Shown: positions 22,901-32,788 of the stretch, piece by piece
Numbering within the stretch: position 1 is the stretch's first letter
Layout: the number at the start of each line of letters is the position of its first letter
NCBI GenBank assembly: GCA_016630955.3
Contig: CM049997.1
Span: forward strand, 806,001 to 870,000
Length of the DNA stretch: 64,000 bases
Direction: 5' to 3'
From: Didymella arachidicola
Lineage: Eukaryota; Ascomycota; Dothideomycetes; Pleosporales; Didymellaceae
Program-made: the position numbers and the translations under genes
Notes under the pieces: generated by a model
What the model was told of the DNA's origin: nothing
The model's input: the letters and a program-made list of their open reading frames with translations, nothing else
The model's database searches: none

Positions 22901-22998
22901 GTCTTAGTATGTGAGACCGTAGTGGTATTGTAGTCAGCATAGCCGTAGGAGGTCGAGGCTGAAGTGTAAGAGGTGGAGGGTCGTGATGGGCGGGGCAT
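19924..22998 (-). CDS. MSH4: Meiotic MutS homologue Msh4
   Basis: Msh4 pairs with Msh5 to stabilise recombination intermediates and promote crossovers in meiosis; it lacks a mismatch-repair role. Eight exons by my reading: 22998-22444, 22397-22079, 22030-21990, 21944-21539, 21490-21318, 21271-21238, 21188-20849 and 20800-19924, total about 914 aa. All phases agree. The N-terminus is Ser/Thr-rich and unordered, then the connector, lever (FGLLNETLTAMGARLLRNN) and clamp regions follow. The ATPase has Walker A ITGCNMSGKSTYIRTVALM, Walker B SMAIVDELGRGTSTRDG and the ATHF switch WFATHFKDL. No N-terminal mismatch-recognition domain is present, as expected for Msh4. The C-terminal tail is charged and Ser-rich. 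Two exons are only 41 and 34 nt long. It implies a sexual cycle, at least ancestrally. Confidence 0.95.
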
Positions 22999-23276
22999 GA
23001 TGGTTAGTTCTGCGGAGTCAGTGTCTAATCAAGTTGTAGGAGCACATCTGCTGTTTGAGCAGTCAGTGCACACGTCGGTGAGGTGTTCAGATCAGAGACG
23101 CGGTGATAGGTGCGAGTCAAGCAGGATGAGGAGCACGTCACTAGCGCGGTTTCCTTATCGATATCCGCTCAGAAAAAAGTGCGGTGGGGGTTTGGCAGCG
23201 TCTGCAACAACTTTCAGAAAAAAGCGACGTATCCTCGATCTTGCAGCTACCAGCTCGCTAGGAAGCTCTTTTCGAC
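22999..23276. promoter_or_regulatory. Divergent promoter between MSH4 and RSA4
   Basis: 278 bp separate the two start codons. An A-rich tract (AGAAAAAAG at about 23171-23179, repeated near 23217) lies upstream of RSA4 and could be nucleosome-excluding. No confirmed factor site. Confidence 0.45.
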
Positions 23277-24812
23277 ATGGCGACACAATATCCACCCCCC
23301 TCGAAGCGGCAGAAGCGTGCGCAGGCCGAGTTCACGCGCGAACAGCAGAATGTCGACACAACGATCCCAGACGGAACTGTACGAGTGCGCTTCGTAGACC
23401 AGGCTACAGGCGAGAGTGGGAGCTTGCCTGTTCTTACTGTTCCCTTGAATCAGGCGACCACCAAGAACCTCGAAATTCTCCTGAACAATCTCAAGGACCA
23501 GGCCGACGACCAAGTACCCTACCGATTTTTTCACGACGAGGCTACAGAAGCGCTGGGAGACAAGGAGGATCTGTACAATGCGTTGGTGAAGTCAGGGAAA
23601 GCTTCAGTGGAAACAGAGATTGTGCTGCAGTACGCGCCGCAAGCTGTGTTCAGAGTAAAAGCAGTGTCGAGATGCTCAGCGGCAGTTTCAGGGCACGGGG
23701 ACAACATCTTAGCGGTGCAATTCTCGCCAAAGAACTCTGGTCGCATGGCTAGTGGAAGTGGAGATAAGACGGTCAGGGTATGGGACTGCGACACAGGAAC
23801 ACCGGTACACACCATGAAAGGACACACAAGATGGGTACTCGCCGTCGCCTATTCCCCAGACGGCTCATTACTCGCTTCTGGCGGCTATGACAACGAGGTC
23901 AGAATATGGGATCCCGAGACAGGAAAGCAGATTGGCGGTGCATTGAAGGGACACACCAACTACGTCACATCATTGTGCTGGGAGCCATACCATCTGCAAG
24001 AACCGAGGCGGCCGAGAGTAGCGTCTTCGTCAAAGGATGGAACGGTCAGAGTGTGGGACGCAATGAGCGGCAGGATTGACTTTGCGCTCTCAGGACATAA
24101 GGGCAGTGTAACTTGCGTCAAATGGGGTGGAACTGGGCGAATCTACACTTCCTCTCACGACAAGACGATCAAGGTGTGGAACGCAGCGACTGGCCAGTTG
24201 CACAGCACCCTGTCCGGCCATGCGCATTGGGTGAACCATCTCGCTCTCTCGACCGATTTTGTCTTGCGCACCGCATACCATGACCACACAAGGAAAGTGC
24301 CAGCTACAGATGAAGAAAAGGTTGCGAAAGCGAAAGCACGGTTTGAGAAGGCTGCGACCATCAATGGCGAGGTTGTGGAGCGTCTTGCAACAGCCTCTGA
24401 GGACTGTACACTCATCCTGTGGACGCCTTTGACAAGCCCGAAGCCCGTCAACAGGATGACCGGACACCAGAAGCAGATCAACCAAGTCGTGTTCTCACCA
24501 GATGGCCAGCTGCTTGCCTCAGCGGCCTGGGACAACCACGTCAAGCTGTGGTCTGCGCGGGACGGAAAGTTCCTCAACACTTTGAGGGCGCATGTAGGTC
24601 CGGTCTATATGGCAAGCTTTTCGGCGGACAGCAGACTACTGGCTAGTTGCAGCAAAGACACGACACTCAAGGTGTGGGATATGAGGACAGCGAAGCTGAA
24701 GGAAGATCTCCCGGGCCACAAAGATCAAGTCTTTGCACTAGATTGGAGTCCAGATGGTGATAAAGTGGGTAGTGGAGGAGCAGACAAGCAGGTGAGGATT
24801 TGGAGAAATTGA
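23277..24812 (+). CDS. RSA4: 60S ribosome assembly factor Rsa4 (Notchless/NLE1), WD40
   Basis: Rsa4 is a WD40 protein of pre-60S particles; the Rea1/Midasin ATPase pulls on its N-terminal ubiquitin-like NLE domain to release assembly factors. The gene is intronless and encodes 511 aa, the usual length. The NLE domain occupies residues about 35-110 (VRVRFVDQATGE, VPYRFFHDEATEALGD). It is followed by an eight-bladed propeller with typical blade ends: DKTVRVWDCDTG, NEVRIWDPETG, GTVRVWDAMSG, KTIKVWNAATG, CTLILWTPL, HVKLWSARDG, TTLKVWDMRTA and KQVRIWRN. The long insertion with FEKAATINGEVVERL between blades is also found in homologues. Start is the first Met after the divergent promoter. Confidence 0.97.
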   Translation: MATQYPPPSKRQKRAQAEFTREQQNVDTTIPDGTVRVRFVDQATGESGSLPVLTVPLNQATTKNLEILLNNLKDQADDQVPYRFFHDEATEALGDKEDLYNALVKSGKASVETEIVLQYAPQAVFRVKAVSRCSAAVSGHGDNILAVQFSPKNSGRMASGSGDKTVRVWDCDTGTPVHTMKGHTRWVLAVAYSPDGSLLASGGYDNEVRIWDPETGKQIGGALKGHTNYVTSLCWEPYHLQEPRRPRVASSSKDGTVRVWDAMSGRIDFALSGHKGSVTCVKWGGTGRIYTSSHDKTIKVWNAATGQLHSTLSGHAHWVNHLALSTDFVLRTAYHDHTRKVPATDEEKVAKAKARFEKAATINGEVVERLATASEDCTLILWTPLTSPKPVNRMTGHQKQINQVVFSPDGQLLASAAWDNHVKLWSARDGKFLNTLRAHVGPVYMASFSADSRLLASCSKDTTLKVWDMRTAKLKEDLPGHKDQVFALDWSPDGDKVGSGGADKQVRIWRN

Positions 24813-26835
24813 GAGTTGAAGAGTAAGAGAAACATGTGGAGATCGTCAGGGCCCTTAGCAGTTTGCGGATACCCAAAATTCCATACCTTTGAAAATCTGG
24901 GGTTAGAAGTGCGGCTGTGTGCGGAGGCTAGAGATGCGGTCCGCTTGCTTGCATCAACGGTTTCGAGCAGAGAAAATTGAACTGCAAAATAAAGATGTTG
25001 GTGTGGCGACGTTCGATGCAGTTGCGCAGCGTGGTTAACTTTGGCCTGCCGTTGTTGCAGACTGTTGACGCCCAGACATCTGCATATGAATTATGTTGAG
25101 GTGTGCACTTGTGTGCGGCCATCCGGTGAACACAACTTTGATAAAAGCCACGGCAACAATCTTCCGACATCGGTTAGGTGCCACTAGGACCTCCAGGTGC
25201 CTGCCCTGGCGGCGGTGAGGCTCTTCTTAGGATGCCCAGTGTTTGCTTCAACGGTAGTGCGTTACCTCGGCTGCTCTGATAGGTAAGTTACCCGTAAGCT
25301 CCAGTTTTCTAATGGGATGCCGAATGCGTGCCAGTGCAACAACAAGTGACGTGGAGCATCCCACTGGCCATATTGCTAGGATTCTTTCGGTATGTATTGA
25401 ATGCAGCCTTGGAGTCGTAACCTTAAGCGTCGTTGTCTCCAGTCAGCCGCACGCTGCAAGCTGCTGCAAGCTGCTGCAGGTTATGCTGCCAAGTCTTTTG
25501 AATCTTCCCCCGCGAAGCTTGGTGTGGATCAGTGCTGCACGCTGAGAAGCCGTCGCTGGGCCATCCCACGCTGCAGGCCGTGTTCTTTGCCCAAGCGGCC
25601 TCCGTAGCGTTCGCGCTATCGAGAGGCTCGCGGTGGTAAAATGAGGCATTTTGGCCCCGGTCGCGGGCTGTCCTCGCGCCCCACGATGCACGCTGCCCTC
25701 GTGCGAGTCTCGGGCGTCTGAGAGCTCTGATGCGGCGCTGATAAGCAGCCTACGCTCAATGACATAATTGCTGCTCCTGCTCACGCACAGCAAGCGGCAG
25801 AGCGCCGATGCATGGGTCCCATGGCGAGCCGGACGGTAGCGTCAGCGGCGGCTGCAGCATTGCAATCCATCCTTTGCGGAGCAGCTGCAAGCTCCCCACA
25901 ACGCGGACGATGCTGAGGACGGCGCTCACAAGCAGCTGCAGGTGCAGGCCTGGAGGGGCAGGAGCTTGTCGCGCGCAATTGAAGCCATTGAAGCATCCCA
26001 GCGCACAAGAGGCTTGGTGAAGTCGCAGGCGTTTCGAGAGCGGCCGCGATCGTCTTGAACCCACGTCGCGCGCCATTGGTCGTGCCATTAGCGTCTTTTC
26101 CATCTCCGGCAGCCTTAGTGCTCGATCGCGTTAAGATTGCCAGGCCCCAGCCTCTTCTCCTCACGAGCTGCTGCAACGCTTCTTTCCTTACTCTGCTCTC
26201 TGTCAATTCCAACCTCATCCTCTCCGCAGAGCCATCCACAACCCAGCGTAAGTCCACATTTTCGTTGACTAGGTGATCGTTCGCCCCATGCAGCTTTATT
26301 ACCGGACCTCCGCTAGGGCCCGAGCGGCCAACCCAAACAAATCCCTCACTCTGCAGAATTTTCGGCGAGCCGGCGCATTTAAAAGCGGATAGCGGCCTCG
26401 CTTTCTTGAGGCTCTTCGTCTTTGATGCCCTGTCTTGCTCTTCCATCGAGTCCACCTCGTTCACCTCTGTCGCGACGTACTGTGGAGATCCGCTGACCAG
26501 CTTCCTCGCCCGCCAACAGCTTCGATAGCTTCAATAATTCACCAGGACTCAACAACACTTCGACAGAGGACCGTCTCAACCAAAGGTATGCTCAATACCT
26601 CTTCTTCCCGGAGCAATTGGCACCCATTGGAGCTGTCGTTGTTGCTGCGCAAGCTTGAATGAAGTATTGTGTGCGAGCGCATTGGCCGTGAACCACCTAC
26701 CGGAACGATACTCGGTCGATTCGTTATCGTGCCTCGATCCCCCAACTGCATGGAGTCGCGACGCCTAGCTGTTGTTGATCATCTTGTATTAGTTGTGTCT
26801 GACTGACATTGCTGCAGAACTCCAAATCCAATACA
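24813..26835. other. Long gene-poor region, GCTGCA-rich, with probable spliced leader of the next gene
   Basis: About 2 kb with no gene I accept. From about 25440 to 26180 the hexamer GCTGCA and its variants recur many times, the densest at 25448-25480 where AGCTGCTGC is iterated. Toward the end, a pyrimidine-rich stretch leads to a candidate 5'-UTR intron for the microprotein gene: GTATGC donor at about 26585 and GCTGCAG acceptor at 26818. The 227-codon minus-strand frame 25781-26464 looks like a composition artefact. Confidence 0.45.
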
Positions 26836-27071
26836 ATGGCCGCCATCTCTCACCTCATTGCCGCTCGTAGCGAGTTCGCCATGGCCCAGCTTGCCAAGCG
26901 TAACAACTGGGCTCAGCGCGAGCCTGGTGTCATCGTCGTCCTCGTCATTGTCTTCCTCGTTGCCTGCTTGTTGATCGGTGTCTTCATCTCCAAGCGCGTA
27001 CGTCAACCCAACCTTTCTGGCATTGAAAGATATCCTAACATCATGAACAGATCGCAGGTAACCGCGCATAA
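26836..27071 (+). CDS. Small single-pass membrane protein, 60 aa
   Basis: Two exons, 26836-26997 and 27051-27071, with a 53-nt intron (GTACGT donor, AACAG acceptor and TATCCTAAC branch region). The 60-residue product has a short N-terminal amphipathic part (residues 1-30, MAAISHLIAARSEFAMAQL, then AKRNNWAQREPG), one strong transmembrane helix at about residues 32-50 (VIVVLVIVFLVACLLIGVF) and a short basic tail ending KRIAGNRA. The REPG just before the helix and the basic residues right after it suggest a defined topology. The family is not one I can name; similar tiny fungal proteins are usually left as hypothetical. The clean splice, good start context and probable spliced leader argue that it is real. 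Confidence 0.72.
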
Positions 27072-28363
27072 GATACCCCGGAGTTGTGGAGAGGAGGTGG
27101 ATTGGAAGAGTAGAGCCAAGCAAAGACGAAAGCATTGGATACCAAACGTGGACTGGCAAGAGCCATACACATGTATAATGTCTGTGTACCAAATCGGGTT
27201 CTGTTAATGGGGCTTCCTTCGATCGCGCAAGAGATCGTTAGTAGAAGGAGCCGTGGTAATGAATTGTTCAGATACCTTCAATGAACATGGTTGATACAAT
27301 ACGTTGATTGTTGCCGTTGAGGTCCTTCCACATTCACTCTATTACGCCTTCCACGGCATGCAACGCATCCAGCGCACCTCTAACGATGCTCCCGACGCGT
27401 CGAGCACCATCGACAATAACACGCAGGTACCACACAGCAATAACACTCCACATGCCAGCAATAACCCCCGCTACAATTTCGTTACCATTGTTTTTGTGCA
27501 CGTCCAGACCATCCCGATCACAATTGCCAAATTGCTGGATCCACTCTCAACACTACTGCACACACACGAACCGCCCGCCCTATTAGCGCGCTCGTGTTAG
27601 CAACGCGCAATCACCAGGCTGCACACGCGCAACGTAGGCCCTGTCAGTAACGACGACCTCTTACAACCGCATTCCAGCCGATACCTCAGTCAGCGAACGC
27701 TGTCTGCGTCTCATACTGTTCGACTCCACACACGAACAAAGATCCCTCATCCGTTGAGCCTCCACGCCCGAGCTAGCTTACCAGGTAATCTTTCGGAGGA
27801 CTAGACCCTTGACCCTCAGGCATCGCGCTTTGCGACAATTAAGTGTTCCTCCGAAGCCAGGGCACCTGAGAATGTCGCGGTTTACGGCCGTGTAGATGCT
27901 GAGACATGTTTCGGACCGTGATACTTTCCCCAGATCGTCCCCGGATGAGCGGTCTTGGCGAGAGCGCGACTTGGAAGGAGCCTGTGTCTCAGGTTGTAGA
28001 GACAGCCGACTTCAGCGCAAAGGGCCTTTGTACTGGACGAGGCGACCGAAGAGTCTTCGTGAGGCTCTTGCCGCAAGTTGATTACACTTGCGGGGGCTAC
28101 AGTACTTTTGCTATCGCAGTTCGTTTGCTACGTGAGACGCTCTCGCAGACTGTAGTATCCCAAGACTGGACGAAGTTGCAGTTCAAAAGATGAAGCTTAA
28201 ACGTTGCATCGTGACATGTTTGTTAGAAAAGAATTCCATACTTGTAAACCTGCTGGGGTTCAGAGAATCTCTGAGATGGGGTATATCTTAGGAAACAACA
28301 ACGCTTTGTATCCTCCGTTGAAGAAGAACATCTCTATATGGCCACTACATGCAATCATGTAAA
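27072..28363. other. Intergenic, nothing recognised
   Basis: About 1.3 kb between the microprotein gene and the convergent SNF2 gene. Open frames at 27304-27600 are low-complexity (ACA/CAC-rich DNA read in two frames) and 27896-28193 shows no motif. I see no RNA gene or repeat unit. Confidence 0.45.
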
Positions 28364-31354
28364 TCACTTCCTTCGACCGCCTCCGCTGCCACTACCACTG
28401 CCGCTCGCGCCAGTATTCGCAGCACCAGCATCTGCCTCACTCTGCCCAAGCAGCCGCGTCAAATCACTCAGCCCACCACTGCGAACAGTCTTCTTCTTTC
28501 CACCCTCCTTCTCTGCAAACGCCATAGCCATCAACTTTCTCTTGTCGCCCTGGATACCCAGCACTCGCTCCTCGACACTGTCCTCAACAACAAGACGGAA
28601 TACAGTAGTCTCGCGTTTCTGGCCTAGGCGATGCACGCGGTCAACGGCCTGGTCTTCAATAGCAGGCGCCCACCAGCTATCCGCCATGATGACCTGGTTG
28701 GCAGCCACGAGGTTCAGACCAACGGAGCACACAGATAGCGAGGCAAGCATGATTGTTGTATCTGGGTCGTTGTCGAGGGCTTCGAGTGCGGCGTCGCGGG
28801 TCAAGGCGCTCATGGAGCCGTCGATGCGGGTGTATTTGTAGCCCGCAGAGGCTAAGTGGACCTGTATGAGGTCGAGGAAGGAAGTCCACTGGCTGAAGAT
28901 GATAGTCTTGTTGGTCTTCTCTTTTGCGCTGGCGGCAAGGATCTGCAGGAGCTGTTCGACTTTGCTACTTGTATTCTTTTCGAGCGAGGCTTTGTCCGCT
29001 GCGGATTCGGCGGTGGGCTCGGCCTTTGCTGGTTTTTCGGCGGCGGGCTTCACTGTCGTGGTGTTGAAGGACTCGAGTTCTGCGCGACACATAGGACATT
29101 TGCCTTGCAGCTCGATGACACGCTCCAAGCAGGGTGTGCAGAAAATGTGTGCGCACTTGGTAATTACCGGTTCCTTGTAGGTGTCGAAGCAGACTGGGCA
29201 ATCTTCCTGAGAGTCGATAGAAAGCTGGAGCATTTCCTGCAGCGCTTCCTTATTTTCTGCAGTCAGGTCGACGACGCCTTCAGCCTCAAGTTGCTTCGTG
29301 ATCGACTCGAGACGATCCTCGCCGACAAGCTGCCAGTGGTTGCAGAGCTGGCGCATGCGCAGAAGTACTTCCAGTAGATGTCGGTAAGTGTCCTGGGCCT
29401 TCTGGTTGCCAATGTTCTTCCTGTACGTGTCGAGAGTGCCCTTGGCTTGTGCTTCCAATGCATCATACTTCTCTTGCTCATGCGGGTGAAGCTTGAATTT
29501 ATGGACGTATTCAGACAGCTCTGGCAGACGTAGGTCGATGAACGACATTTCCTTCTTGCGCCGCAGGCAGATGCCTCCCATGAGCAAGTGCAAGGCTTTA
29601 TTGCCCTGTGGATCACCGGCCAACACTGGTCGAGATATGGCACTGTGGAAAATCTCAAAAGAGTCAAGGCCACCTGAAAGTCGAAGAAAGCGGACTTGGC
29701 TATAAAGATCCTTGAGATTATTGATGATAGGTGTGCCTGTCAAGGACCATCTTGACTGGGCCAGGAGGTTGCTGACGGCGATAGTCTTCTTTGCTTTGGG
29801 ATTGCGAATGTTGTGGCCCTCGTCAAGGATTATACGTCTCCATGTTATGGAGAATGGGCCCGACTTTCTCGGCAGCGTACTGCTCTTCTGCGAATACCAG
29901 TCTGATGAGACTGATTCGTAAGTGCTGATCACGACATCGTAGTTTTCGATCTGCTTGGGTGTGATGGGCTCTTTGCGCGTGCCGTGCCAAAACATAACAC
30001 GTAGGGCATATTCAGGCTTAATGTGCTTCTTCATCTGCGTGCTCCAGTTGCTCATGACAGACACCGGCGCAAGAATGAGCGTCGCATCAGCAACGCCAGA
30101 GGCGCGGCGCCCCATCTCTCTGTCAGCCATGATGAGCGAGATGACTTGTATGGTTTTACCCAGTCCCATGTCATCTGCCAGTATACCTCCAGAAGCTAGC
30201 TGTGGGTTCGTCACAGAATAATTAGTAGCGACGTTGGTGAAAGCATTAGGCATACTAGAATGACGCTTCCAGAGCTGCACGACGTCGTGAGAGCCCCGAG
30301 CCGGCAACTGTGGAGACTCCTTGTCCAGCATCCAGTGCAATCCCTGAAGCTGGAAGGGGTGCATCTCGGTCTGAAGGGCTTCAGGTTGTGCCACCTTAGG
30401 CATAGCAGCAAGGTCCTGCTCCTTTACACCGAACTCTTCGACGACATTTTCGAAGTTCCTCGGATTGAAGCGCTCACTGGCGCCAATGATTTCCATCAGA
30501 CTAGGGCCTTCACCCGTACCATGAGACTGGCCAGCTGTGTACTCGCTCATGCTATTTTCCCAATTCTGGTCTTCGCCGATGCCAACAACAGTCATGCCAT
30601 CCTTCTTTGCCCGCTTGGCAGCTTCCTTGGCCAGCCGTTGCCTTTCCTTCTGATCTGCTGTTTCTTTGCGTTTACGATTCGTTGCATCACCGACTGGTAG
30701 CTTGTCTGCTCTCATCTGAGACAAGAGGTTCTCGCGCTCGACTGGCTCGTTTGTTCCGTACAGTCGGATCTGAATGGGGCAGTCGAATGCGCCCTTGTGT
30801 CCGGTGATTTGCGCTTCCACGAGGAGACTGCGGTTATCCATGTATGGAGCCAGCTTCGCGGCCCAAGTCTTTGGTATATGACCAATCTGCTGGCCTTGCA
30901 CGTTCAGCACCTGGATGGCGTTCCTATCATAAGGGTTTTGAGGCTCACGCCTGCAGATGACCATCTCTCCGATCGTTGCGTAGCCATTGTAGTATCTGAC
31001 GCCTACAATCTTGTTGTTGAGCGTGCCATAGAGGCTATAGCTGTACATCTGCTCGTTGTAGGCCTGTGTCGAGTCCGGCACTTCTTGGGATGCGTCGTCG
31101 TCATCGTCACTATCGATGACTAGGGCATCAGCCTGTGAACTACCGCCGGCCATTCGTGAGGGGTGAGCATTCTGTGCGGTGCGTGGCTGTTTTGGTGTGC
31201 GGCCATGTCGCTGTGACGGTGAGGAGAGCGCATAAGCTCGCGACGAGGACGGATTGGTGCGGGAAGTAAAGGAAGACGAGTATGCGTTCTGAGACGAACT
31301 GGATGGTGAGCTTTCATTCTCAACATCACCGTACTGACGCTTTGGGGGTGCCAT
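28364..31354 (-). CDS. HIRAN-SNF2-RING DNA translocase / ubiquitin ligase, Rad5/HLTF type
   Basis: Nuclear DNA-dependent ATPase with a ubiquitin-ligase RING, of the Rad5/HLTF group that handles stalled forks by PCNA polyubiquitination and fork regression. A single exon of 996 codons. The N-terminus is Ser-rich with an acidic patch (VIDSDDDDD). A HIRAN domain follows at about residues 105-210 (VGVRYYNGYATIGEMV, RREPQNPYDRNAIQV). The SNF2 ATPase has Walker A ADDMGLGKTIQ, DEGHNIRNPKAKK and LTGTPIINN. A C3HC4 RING is inserted in the helicase: CPVCFDTYKEPVITKCAHIFC, then CPMCR. The C-terminal helicase lobe has FSQWTSFLDLIQ and VHRLGQKRETTVFRLV. The C-terminal tail is Gly/Ser-rich. Domain order matches HLTF; assignment as Rad5 versus a paralogue needs a tree. 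Confidence 0.93.
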   Translation of the reverse strand: MAPPKRQYGDVENESSPSSSSQNAYSSSFTSRTNPSSSRAYALSSPSQRHGRTPKQPRTAQNAHPSRMAGGSSQADALVIDSDDDDDASQEVPDSTQAYNEQMYSYSLYGTLNNKIVGVRYYNGYATIGEMVICRREPQNPYDRNAIQVLNVQGQQIGHIPKTWAAKLAPYMDNRSLLVEAQITGHKGAFDCPIQIRLYGTNEPVERENLLSQMRADKLPVGDATNRKRKETADQKERQRLAKEAAKRAKKDGMTVVGIGEDQNWENSMSEYTAGQSHGTGEGPSLMEIIGASERFNPRNFENVVEEFGVKEQDLAAMPKVAQPEALQTEMHPFQLQGLHWMLDKESPQLPARGSHDVVQLWKRHSSMPNAFTNVATNYSVTNPQLASGGILADDMGLGKTIQVISLIMADREMGRRASGVADATLILAPVSVMSNWSTQMKKHIKPEYALRVMFWHGTRKEPITPKQIENYDVVISTYESVSSDWYSQKSSTLPRKSGPFSITWRRIILDEGHNIRNPKAKKTIAVSNLLAQSRWSLTGTPIINNLKDLYSQVRFLRLSGGLDSFEIFHSAISRPVLAGDPQGNKALHLLMGGICLRRKKEMSFIDLRLPELSEYVHKFKLHPHEQEKYDALEAQAKGTLDTYRKNIGNQKAQDTYRHLLEVLLRMRQLCNHWQLVGEDRLESITKQLEAEGVVDLTAENKEALQEMLQLSIDSQEDCPVCFDTYKEPVITKCAHIFCTPCLERVIELQGKCPMCRAELESFNTTTVKPAAEKPAKAEPTAESAADKASLEKNTSSKVEQLLQILAASAKEKTNKTIIFSQWTSFLDLIQVHLASAGYKYTRIDGSMSALTRDAALEALDNDPDTTIMLASLSVCSVGLNLVAANQVIMADSWWAPAIEDQAVDRVHRLGQKRETTVFRLVVEDSVEERVLGIQGDKRKLMAMAFAEKEGGKKKTVRSGGLSDLTRLLGQSEADAGAANTGASGSGSGSGGGRRK

Positions 31355-31623
31355 CGTCGCACGGTAGCGGAATGGCCGGAAAGGCGCGCGACCAGCGACG
31401 AAACGCTGTTTAGTAAGAAATGTGTGGGGAAGCTCCTGGCGATCAACAACGCGCTAGAACGCGAGTCCCATGACATCACCACGCTGTTGAATATTTATTT
31501 TCGCAGGAAATTCAATCTGCATTGTAATGGACGCAACACTTGGGTCTCTACGTCTTGATAATCTGACGTTCAGAGTCGTTTTCCCCCAAACCAGACCGTA
31601 ACGTCGTTCGACCCTACTCGGCC

Positions 31624-32541
31624 CTATTTCGTCGTCTCGACTTCCACCTTCTCGAACCTAAATACGTGCATCTCCCGTTTCCAGCCCTCATATCTGCCAA
31701 CTACCCCCTGACTACCAAGCAACCTGTTTCCGAGTTCCAGTAGATCCGGTGTCGCCGCCTCTATGCCTGCCGTATCTACAGTCCCGAATTTGTAATATGT
31801 GGCATGCCACACACGTCTTATTCTGGGCGGGCGTTGAAGTTCTGGGCTGGGCGCCAGAAAAATATCGACTGTACGAAGACATGGCAAAACTTTCCTCCAG
31901 CCGTAAAGTTTTTCGAGATGAAACATGTACGGTTCGTGTGAATATGCGATGTCGTCAAACCTCATGTGCAACGTGAGCGAAAGGTGGCGTATGTTCAGCT
32001 GGTGGTAAGGTTCTGATCGAGTAAATTGCGAAACGTGGGTCATTGCTGACTTGTAGGGTAGAACATTGTTCCTTGCGCGGCCCCGACCACAGTGATGAGT
32101 TACGTAGAGAGCGACTACAAGATCCAGGGACTGGCTTCTCCACGGAGAGAAGTTCTGTGGTGATGGTCGAACGATCGTCCTATAGGTCGATGCAGATTTT
32201 GGCCCACTCATGCCCTCAGAATAAACCATATCGAAGCGTTGGTCGTCCTCAAGTCTCCACGCAGAGTTTCGTGCTAGTTCCTCCAGAGCTTCTTGGAACA
32301 CGTGCTTGTTAGTGAGCAAGAAAGACAAAGATTCCAGAGGCCTGTGGAAGTCGACTCTATCCCAAGTCTTTGGCGTCCAGACTGGCAGTGCTAGTGTCCT
32401 TCGGTGTTGCACTTTGAATAGGACTCCACTGTATAGGAAGCGGATGAAGCCGTTCGATGCCCAGAATTCACTGTAGACGCGATCTCTGATTTCAGCCGGG
32501 AGGTCGAGCAAGGAAGAACAGGTTTTTCGTGCAGTTGCCAT
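31624..32541 (-). CDS. Hypothetical F-box-like protein (LPxEIRD family), copy A
   Basis: Single exon, 305 aa. The start MATARKTCSSLLDLPAEI places an F-box-like segment directly at the N-terminus: LPAEIRDRVYSEFW, a signature shared by large families of filamentous-fungal proteins of unknown role. Other features are FLLTNKHVFQEALEEL and ARNSAWRLED, then a beta-rich region and a short basic C-terminus. No transmembrane segment or signal peptide is present. It faces away from copy B, which starts about 250 bp further on and shows the same order of motifs, so the two are probably an inverted divergent duplication. Function unknown; a Skp1-type adaptor role is only a possibility. Confidence 0.7.
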   Translation of the reverse strand: MATARKTCSSLLDLPAEIRDRVYSEFWASNGFIRFLYSGVLFKVQHRRTLALPVWTPKTWDRVDFHRPLESLSFLLTNKHVFQEALEELARNSAWRLEDDQRFDMVYSEGMSGPKSASTYRTIVRPSPQNFSPWRSQSLDLVVALYVTHHCGRGRARNNVLPYKSAMTHVSQFTRSEPYHQLNIRHLSLTLHMRFDDIAYSHEPYMFHLEKLYGWRKVLPCLRTVDIFLAPSPELQRPPRIRRVWHATYYKFGTVDTAGIEAATPDLLELGNRLLGSQGVVGRYEGWKREMHVFRFEKVEVETTK

Positions 32542-32788
32542 CTTTGGGGTGATTGACCAATGTTTGTGACAGAGTACTAGATTGTAAAGTTAGAAGAGTC
32601 CAAGCAAATGATTCAGATAAGCGCAAACTGTACCATGGATCAACATCACTTCCTGGACCCTGCAAGGTCACCGCCCTTGGCAAGAGAGCTCATGGGAGTC
32701 TGATCAAGACAACTGGGTCAAATTGATTTCTCGCCCCTCCATAATTCTTGAGGGCTTCCAATATATTTCGGACCAACAAGCCACTCCG

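Noticed and set aside
25781..26464. 227-codon minus-strand open frame in the GCTGCA-rich stretch
   Set aside because: Ala/Arg/Cys-rich product that reflects the repeat composition; no start context, splice signal or domain supports it.
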